Below, piece by piece: positions 60,254 through 64,000 of a stretch of DNA of 64,000 bases. Positions within the stretch are counted from its first letter, which is position 1. The number at the start of each line of letters is the position of its first letter. The notes beneath the pieces are model-generated. The model had not been told where the DNA came from and ran no database searches. It was given only the letters and a program-made list of their open reading frames with translations. The translations under genes and the position numbers were made by a program. Source of the stretch: Bacteroidales bacterium (GTDB lineage Bacteria; Bacteroidota; Bacteroidia; Bacteroidales; UBA12077); assembly GCA_016342685.1 (NCBI GenBank), contig JAEINU010000002.1, positions 1 to 64,000 on the forward strand, given 5' to 3'.

Positions 60254-60273
60254 TAATTTTTATTTAGTATCCG

Positions 60274-60302
60274 TATTTTTGCTAAAATCATTTACAAAGA
60301 TA
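60274..60302. promoter_or_regulatory. divergent -7 elements for rsmE and the phosphoesterase gene
   Basis: TATTTTTG on the plus strand (60274-60281) is 22 bases before the rsmE ATG. TATCTTTG on the minus strand (60295-60302) serves the phosphoesterase. The two promoters would overlap in this 29-bp stretch. Confidence 0.5.
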
Positions 60303-60303
60303 T

Positions 60304-61005
60304 ATGCATTTATTTTACACGCCTGATTTAAATGGCAATATTTATACACTTAATGAAATTGAATCGAAACATTGTGTTCGTGTATTAAGATTAAGTACCA
60401 GTGATACAATCGAATTAATAGACGGCAATGGTGGATTTTATAAAGCAAAAATAACAGATGCTAATCCAAAAAAATGCACTGTTGAAATAGTAGAAACAAA
60501 AAAAGAATTTGGTAAGCGAAATCATTATTTACATATTGCAATAGCGCCTACAAAAAATATAGATCGCTTTGAGTGGTTTTTGGAAAAGGCAACCGAAATT
60601 GGGATCGATGAGATTACTCCTATTTTATGCGATCATTCAGAAAGAAAGGCTATAAAAAACGATAGACTAGAAAAGATAATAATTTCTGCTGTTAAGCAAT
60701 CTTTAAAAGGATATAAACCTAAACTTAACGAGCTTACTTCGTATAACGATTTCATTAGAAAAAACTTTGATGGAGCGAAACTTATAGCTCATTGCGAAGA
60801 AAACCAAAAAGCATTATTAAAAAACACGTATAAAAAAACTCAGAACACTATAATTTTAATTGGACCTGAAGGTGATTTTAGTCCAGCCGAAATATCACTT
60901 GCCAAAGAAAATAACTATCACGAGATAAGCTTAGGCGAAAGTAGATTAAGAACAGAAACGGCAGGTATTGTAGCTTGTCATACAATCAATCTTATTAACG
61001 AATAA
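60304..61005 (+). CDS. rsmE: 16S rRNA (uracil-1498-N3)-methyltransferase
   Basis: RsmE methylates U1498 of 16S rRNA. The 233-residue SPOUT-type protein has a PUA-like N-terminus (KHCVRVLRLSTSDTIELIDG) and the trefoil-knot motifs LIGPEGDFSPAEISLAKE and SLGESRLRTETAGIVA, which bind S-adenosylmethionine. It is 14 bases upstream of the MaoC gene. Confidence 0.93.
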   Translation: MHLFYTPDLNGNIYTLNEIESKHCVRVLRLSTSDTIELIDGNGGFYKAKITDANPKKCTVEIVETKKEFGKRNHYLHIAIAPTKNIDRFEWFLEKATEIGIDEITPILCDHSERKAIKNDRLEKIIISAVKQSLKGYKPKLNELTSYNDFIRKNFDGAKLIAHCEENQKALLKNTYKKTQNTIILIGPEGDFSPAEISLAKENNYHEISLGESRLRTETAGIVACHTINLINE

Positions 61006-61019
61006 AAATAAAATAATAG

Positions 61020-61484
61020 ATGGCACAAGTAATAATTGAAAATCATAAAGAATTTGAAAGCTATTTAGGAAAAGAAGTTGGTGTTTCTAAATACACGGAA
61101 ATTACTCAAGAACAAATTAATCAATTCGCAGAAGCTACATTGGATAATCAGTGGATACATACAGATCCTGAAAAAGCAAAAACAGATTCTCCATTTAAAG
61201 CAACTATTGCCCACGGTTATTTAACAGTTTCTTTACTTAAATACTGTTGGGACGATATCGCAGAAGTTCGAAATGTAAAAGCTATAATTAACTATGGAAT
61301 CGATAAATTCAAATTTGGCGAAGCTGTTGTAGTTGGCAGTAAGGTTAGAGTTCGCGTATTCTTACACACTATTAATGATTTAAGAGGAATATCGAAAGTT
61401 CAGTTAAAGGTTAGAATGGAAATTGAAGATAAGAAAAAACCTGCTTACGAGGGCTTAATCACTTTCCTATATCATTTCGAATAG
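61020..61484 (+). CDS. MaoC family hydratase (hot-dog fold)
   Basis: The 154-residue protein has the R-hydratase pattern: YTEITQEQINQFAEATLDNQWIHTDPEKA with the catalytic Asp and His, and IAHGYLTVSLLKYCW. It should hydrate an enoyl-CoA or related thioester, or act as a dehydratase. It is 14 bases behind rsmE and stops ahead of a strong terminator shared with the convergent Zn-ribbon gene. Confidence 0.9.
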   Translation: MAQVIIENHKEFESYLGKEVGVSKYTEITQEQINQFAEATLDNQWIHTDPEKAKTDSPFKATIAHGYLTVSLLKYCWDDIAEVRNVKAIINYGIDKFKFGEAVVVGSKVRVRVFLHTINDLRGISKVQLKVRMEIEDKKKPAYEGLITFLYHFE

Positions 61485-61501
61485 TTTCTATTCAAATAAA
61501 A

Positions 61502-61549
61502 AACAAAGTCGAGGAATCTATTTACTAGATCTTTCGACTTTGTTCTTTT
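61502..61549. terminator. bidirectional terminator between maoC and the Zn-ribbon gene
   Basis: AACAAAGTCGA (61502-61512) pairs with TCGACTTTGTT (61534-61544). An inner ATCTA/TAGAT stem continues the hairpin. A T-rich end on one side (TTCTTTTC) and an A-rich end on the other fit two-way termination. Confidence 0.85.
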
Positions 61550-61555
61550 CACATA

Positions 61556-61768
61556 CTAGTTGGTAAAAAAGTCAACTACATTACCAAACTTATTGCTCGA
61601 TGTTTTATACAATTCCGTATACTGACATTTTGAACATGTGACCGTTGTAAATTTAACATTCTGAATATTAAATAATTTCATCATAAAACTACCGGTAGTT
61701 CTAATTTCTCCCACTTCATAATGTCTGTTTCCACACTTTGGACAAGTATATTTATAATTTGTATACAT
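61556..61768 (-). CDS. zinc-ribbon nucleic-acid-binding protein (DUF2082-like)
   Basis: The 70-residue protein has a four-Cys zinc ribbon: CPKCGNRHYEVGEIRTTG and, later, VTCSKCQYTELY. The motif GEIRTTG followed by FNIQNVKFTTVTCSKC matches the Zn-ribbon family (Pfam DUF2082-type) with small proteins of about 65-75 residues. It is the last gene of the SPFH / ribbon-helix-helix run, 2 bases after the preceding ORF. Function is unknown; nucleic acid binding is the family assumption. Confidence 0.85.
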   Translation of the reverse strand: MYTNYKYTCPKCGNRHYEVGEIRTTGSFMMKLFNIQNVKFTTVTCSKCQYTELYKTSSNKFGNVVDFFTN

Positions 61769-61770
61769 AA

Positions 61771-61989
61771 TTAATTATTTTTTGATTTAAACTTACTTCT
61801 AAGCAAAACTCCTGCTCTAAATGATTTATCAATCAATTCCTTATCTAGAATCCATCCCGACGACATAAATACAGAAAGATATTTCTTCCCTTTTAATCCC
61901 TTATTAAATACTGGATCTATTTCTTTAAAACCTATACATAAGCAGTCAGTCAAATAAATAAAGAAACTCTTTGATTTCTCATTTTCCAT
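61771..61989 (-). CDS. small hypothetical protein in the SPFH operon
   Basis: The 72-residue protein has no recognisable domain. It starts MENEKSKSFFIYLTDCLCIGFKEIDP and ends with a basic segment (LLRSKFKSKNN). It lacks a signal peptide or span. It sits 11 bases past the ribbon-helix-helix gene and 2 bases ahead of the Zn-ribbon gene, so co-expression is likely. No function can be suggested. Confidence 0.6.
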   Translation of the reverse strand: MENEKSKSFFIYLTDCLCIGFKEIDPVFNKGLKGKKYLSVFMSSGWILDKELIDKSFRAGVLLRSKFKSKNN

Positions 61990-62000
61990 CTCAAATTAAT

Positions 62001-62180
62001 TTAATTTTCTTCCGACTCTGATGAACTTGTTTTTTTTAATCTCTTCGATTCCTTTAGAGCTTTTGTAATAATCCATTCTATTTGTCCATTTGTACTCCGA
62101 AATTCATCCGCAGCCCATTTTTCCAAAGCTTTCATTTTATCTTCGTTCAATCGGAGTACAAAAGATTTCTTTTTAGACAT
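62001..62180 (-). CDS. Arc-type ribbon-helix-helix protein
   Basis: The 59-residue protein (ATG at 62180) has the pattern KSFVLRLNEDKMKALEKWAADEFRSTNGQIEWIITKAL: a short strand, then two helices, matching Arc/MetJ-type DNA-binding dimers. It follows the SPFH gene within 5 bases. A perfect palindrome overlaps the operon promoter, and this protein is the obvious candidate to bind it. A Ser/Glu tail (SSSESEEN) follows the fold. Confidence 0.8.
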   Translation of the reverse strand: MSKKKSFVLRLNEDKMKALEKWAADEFRSTNGQIEWIITKALKESKRLKKTSSSESEEN

Positions 62181-62185
62181 AGTTT

Positions 62186-63040
62186 TTAATGATTTAGAGT
62201 ACCTGTATTTACGACTGGTCTGGCAGATTCTTCGGAACAAAGAACAACCATCAAATTACTAACCATGGCAGCTTTACTTTCATGATCCATCTCTATAATA
62301 TCTTTTCCAGCCAATTGTTGCAATGCAATTTCAACCATACTTACTGCGCCTTCAACAATTTTATGACGTGCAGCTACTACAGCAGTTGCCTGCTGACGAC
62401 GTAACATTGCACTTGCAATTTCTTCGGCATATGCAATGTAATTAATTCTAGCCTCAATTACATGTATCCCTGCAATTTCTAAACGTTCAACAATTTCTTT
62501 TTCCAACTCGTCGTTTACTTCTTCAACTCCAGAACGCAAAGTTACTTCTGCTTCTTCATCTTCAAAATTATCGTATGGATATTTTCCAGCTAATTTTCGC
62601 AATGCAGCTTCACTTTGCACAACAACAAAATGCTCATATTGATCAACTTCAAAAGATGCTTTATACGTTTCTTCTACCTTCCAAACTAAAACAACTCCAA
62701 TTTTTATTGGATTTCCAACTTTATCATTGACCTTTATTGGCTCACTATCAAAATTTCGAGCTCGTAATGAAATCTTTTTTCTAATAAAAAAAGGATTCAC
62801 CCAAAAGAAACCATTAGACTTTACAGTTCCTTTATAAGCGCCAAACAAAACCAATACAGACGATTCATTTGGATTCACTACAATAAATCCTATCATTATG
62901 AAAATACTTAGAAATAATGTGACTAGAAACCATAAATTATGCAATGCTACTAATCCCGCAATACTCACTCCCAATAATAATAAATTTAGAAACAATACTA
63001 AAAACCCTGACTTTGCTTTAAAAACTTTCTCATTTTTCAT
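62186..63040 (-). CDS. SPFH (stomatin/prohibitin-like) membrane protein
   Basis: The 284-residue protein has two adjacent membrane segments at residues 12-53, then an SPFH domain starting VNPNESSVLVLFGAYKGTVKSNGFFWVNPF with the typical motifs VGNPIKIGVVLVWKVEETYKA and LRKLAGKYPYDNFEDEEAEVTLRSGVEEVNDELEKEI. Such proteins form oligomeric rings in the membrane that organise lipids and proteins. It opens the small operon with the ribbon-helix-helix, an unknown and a Zn-ribbon gene. Its promoter carries a perfect palindrome. Confidence 0.9.
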   Translation of the reverse strand: MKNEKVFKAKSGFLVLFLNLLLLGVSIAGLVALHNLWFLVTLFLSIFIMIGFIVVNPNESSVLVLFGAYKGTVKSNGFFWVNPFFIRKKISLRARNFDSEPIKVNDKVGNPIKIGVVLVWKVEETYKASFEVDQYEHFVVVQSEAALRKLAGKYPYDNFEDEEAEVTLRSGVEEVNDELEKEIVERLEIAGIHVIEARINYIAYAEEIASAMLRRQQATAVVAARHKIVEGAVSMVEIALQQLAGKDIIEMDHESKAAMVSNLMVVLCSEESARPVVNTGTLNH

Positions 63041-63062
63041 AATCTTAAATTTTAATTACAAT

Positions 63063-63087
63063 TTGTGATATCATTTTGATATCACAA
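63063..63087. promoter_or_regulatory. perfect 11-bp palindrome (likely operator)
   Basis: TTGTGATATCA (63063-63073) is perfectly inverted as TGATATCACAA (63077-63087) with a 3-base spacer. It overlaps the -7 box of the SPFH operon on the minus strand and lies 23 bases upstream of the SPFH start, the classic place for a repressor site. Confidence 0.8.
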
Positions 63088-63115
63088 TAGTACCATTATT
63101 ATTTTGCAAATCAAA
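63085..63115 (-). promoter_or_regulatory. SPFH operon promoter
   Basis: On the minus strand, TTTG (63112-63115) is followed after 19 bases by TACTATTG (63085-63092), a close match to TTTG-N19-TAnnTTTG. The palindrome at 63063-63087 starts within the -7 box, so a bound protein would block polymerase. Confidence 0.65.
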
Positions 63116-63122
63116 TTTTTCA

Positions 63123-63157
63123 ACAAAAAAAAGAGATAGCATAAAATACTATCTCTT
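63123..63157 (-). terminator. intrinsic terminator after the small gene behind the sigma factor
   Basis: AAGAGATAG (63131-63139) pairs with CTATCTCTT (63149-63157) and is followed on the minus strand by eight T residues. It separates the sigma unit from the SPFH operon. Confidence 0.88.
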
Positions 63158-63177
63158 AAATTCCTGTTAAAAGCACG

Positions 63178-63366
63178 TTATGAATATTTCTTCGAAAACC
63201 TTAAAACATTACTAACAATCTGTGCTGGTGCTTTTATTAAATTTCCATCTAAATAACTGCGAATATCTTCATATTCCTTATCTACATAATTAACTGATCC
63301 TTCAGTTATTATATTACTTTCTTCAAAATTACTATAAATGTAAAGTAGAGTAGAGTTTTTAACCAT
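63178..63366 (-). CDS. small hypothetical protein behind the sigma factor gene
   Basis: With ATG at 63366 the protein has 62 residues; the frame opens ten codons earlier with TTG. It contains SNFEESNIITEGS and ends QIVSNVLRFSKKYS, a tail like those of small conserved Bacteroidales proteins (pattern NIL-SKSL) found after sigma factor genes. No membrane segment is visible. It may be a regulator of the sigma factor, which is an inference from position only. Confidence 0.6.
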   Translation of the reverse strand: MVKNSTLLYIYSNFEESNIITEGSVNYVDKEYEDIRSYLDGNLIKAPAQIVSNVLRFSKKYS

Positions 63367-63439
63367 AGGCGTTTTTAATTTCCTTAATAACGCCAAAATG
63401 AATTTATTTATTATCTACAAATACATTTTTTTTGAAAAA

Positions 63440-64000
63440 CTAAGCAACAGTCAAACACAAATCTCTTTCTTCAATTATTTTCCTTAAATTAATTAAAGCA
63501 TACCTCATTCGCCCCAAAGCAGTATTTATGCTCACATTGGTTTGCTCGGCGATCTCTTTAAAGCTTAATCCAACAAAATGACGTAAAAGAATAACTTCTC
63601 TTTGCTCATCTGGCAAATGATCAACTAATTTTCGAACGTCTGAATTAATTTGATCTTGAATTATATTTTCTTCAACCGTTTTATCAGAAAATCTTTGCGA
63701 ATTAAATATATCGGTTTCATATTCATCATTGGAGCAAGTTTTCATTTGCTTTTCCTTCCTAAAATGATCAATAATCAAGTTGTGAGCAATTCGAATTACC
63801 CATGAAACAAATTTACCATTTTCCTGATACTTACCTACATTGAGGGATTTTACAACCTTAATAAATGTCTCTTGAAAAATGTCATTTGCTAAATGATCAT
63901 TTTTTACCATTAGAAAGATATAAGTATAAACTTTATCTTTGTGACGATTTACCAAGATTTCGAAACTTGATTGTTCACCATCGATAAACTGTTTCACCAG
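63440..64000 (-). CDS. ECF-type RNA polymerase sigma-70 factor (5' end cut by the window)
   Basis: The visible 187 codons run off the window edge: the frame continues upstream of the GTG at 63997 into LVKQF, which resembles the family's N-terminus, so the true start lies outside. Region 2 (VNRHKDKVYTYIFLMVKNDHLANDIFQETFIKVVKSL, then FVSWVIRIAHNLIIDHFRKEK) binds core enzyme and -10 DNA. Region 4 (LPDEQREVILLRHFVGLSFKEIAEQTNVSINTALGRMRYAL) binds -35 DNA. No anti-sigma gene with a membrane span follows. Confidence 0.9.
   Translation of the reverse strand: MVKQFIDGEQSSFEILVNRHKDKVYTYIFLMVKNDHLANDIFQETFIKVVKSLNVGKYQENGKFVSWVIRIAHNLIIDHFRKEKQMKTCSNDEYETDIFNSQRFSDKTVEENIIQDQINSDVRKLVDHLPDEQREVILLRHFVGLSFKEIAEQTNVSINTALGRMRYALINLRKIIEERDLCLTVA

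Noticed and set aside
1-64000. tRNA, rRNA, CRISPR and intact insertion sequences
   Set aside because: I looked for cloverleaf-type and direct-repeat patterns in the gaps and saw none; a dedicated tRNA/CRISPR scan was not run.

Overview
The window looks like a chromosome segment of an anaerobic or facultative Bacteroidota, most likely the order Bacteroidales. The DNA is AT-rich. Two secreted proteins end in type IX secretion (T9SS) sorting domains, one type A and one type B. Several upstream regions carry the Bacteroidota -7 element TAnnTTTG, and lipobox-bearing lipoproteins and a BT_3928-type DoxX protein are present. A set of enzymes around phosphoenolpyruvate, pyruvate and oxaloacetate fits succinate- or propionate-type fermentation. 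I saw no rRNA or tRNA genes, no CRISPR array and no intact insertion sequence.

Left part (1-18.4 kb, accessory in character). A 1523-residue T9SS protein is built from two classes of about 95-residue repeats. It is followed by a small-molecule-binding-fold protein overlapping a formyltransferase, two tandem phage-tail-collar (microcystin-dependent-protein-like) genes, and a divergent methyltransferase. Next come a lipoprotein, a yeast-type cytosine deaminase, an overlapping operon (DUF6702, a T9SS type B protein and a TPR protein) opposite a HupE/UreJ-like membrane protein, and a secreted caspase-fold protease with an unknown partner.

Middle part (18.4-40.1 kb). A radical SAM enzyme with a long leader is followed by the minus-strand run pyruvate kinase, K+ channel and acetyltransferase, then aroQ divergent from a Xer recombinase. 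A 242-bp MITE-like element lies just before ppdK. A histidine kinase/response regulator pair converges on a pst phosphate-uptake operon that ends in a porin gene. An accD-accA operon follows, whose third gene fuses an oxaloacetate decarboxylase/pyruvate carboxylase domain to an acetyl-CoA-carboxylase-type biotin carrier. pckA closes the section. Two families of short palindromic dispersed repeats sit in the intergenic spaces.

Right part (40.1-64 kb). A six-gene cassette (two paralogous outer-membrane barrels, an SDR, a radical SAM protein, a secreted unknown and a HemN-like radical SAM protein) lies between two clear terminators; I cannot assign it to a known pathway. Beyond it is housekeeping DNA: plsY, mscS, cdaA, folP, tmk, a DoxX/thioredoxin protein, an ABC permease, tpiA, prmA, a giant secreted unknown, a methyltransferase, a YfcE-like phosphoesterase, rsmE and a MaoC hydratase. 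Last come a small SPFH / ribbon-helix-helix / Zn-ribbon operon behind a perfect 11-bp palindrome and a sigma factor gene cut by the window edge.

The main candidates for something undescribed are the six-gene radical SAM cassette (40.2-46.0 kb), the fused carrier in the acetyl-CoA carboxylase operon, the MITE-like element, and the palindrome-controlled SPFH/RHH operon.
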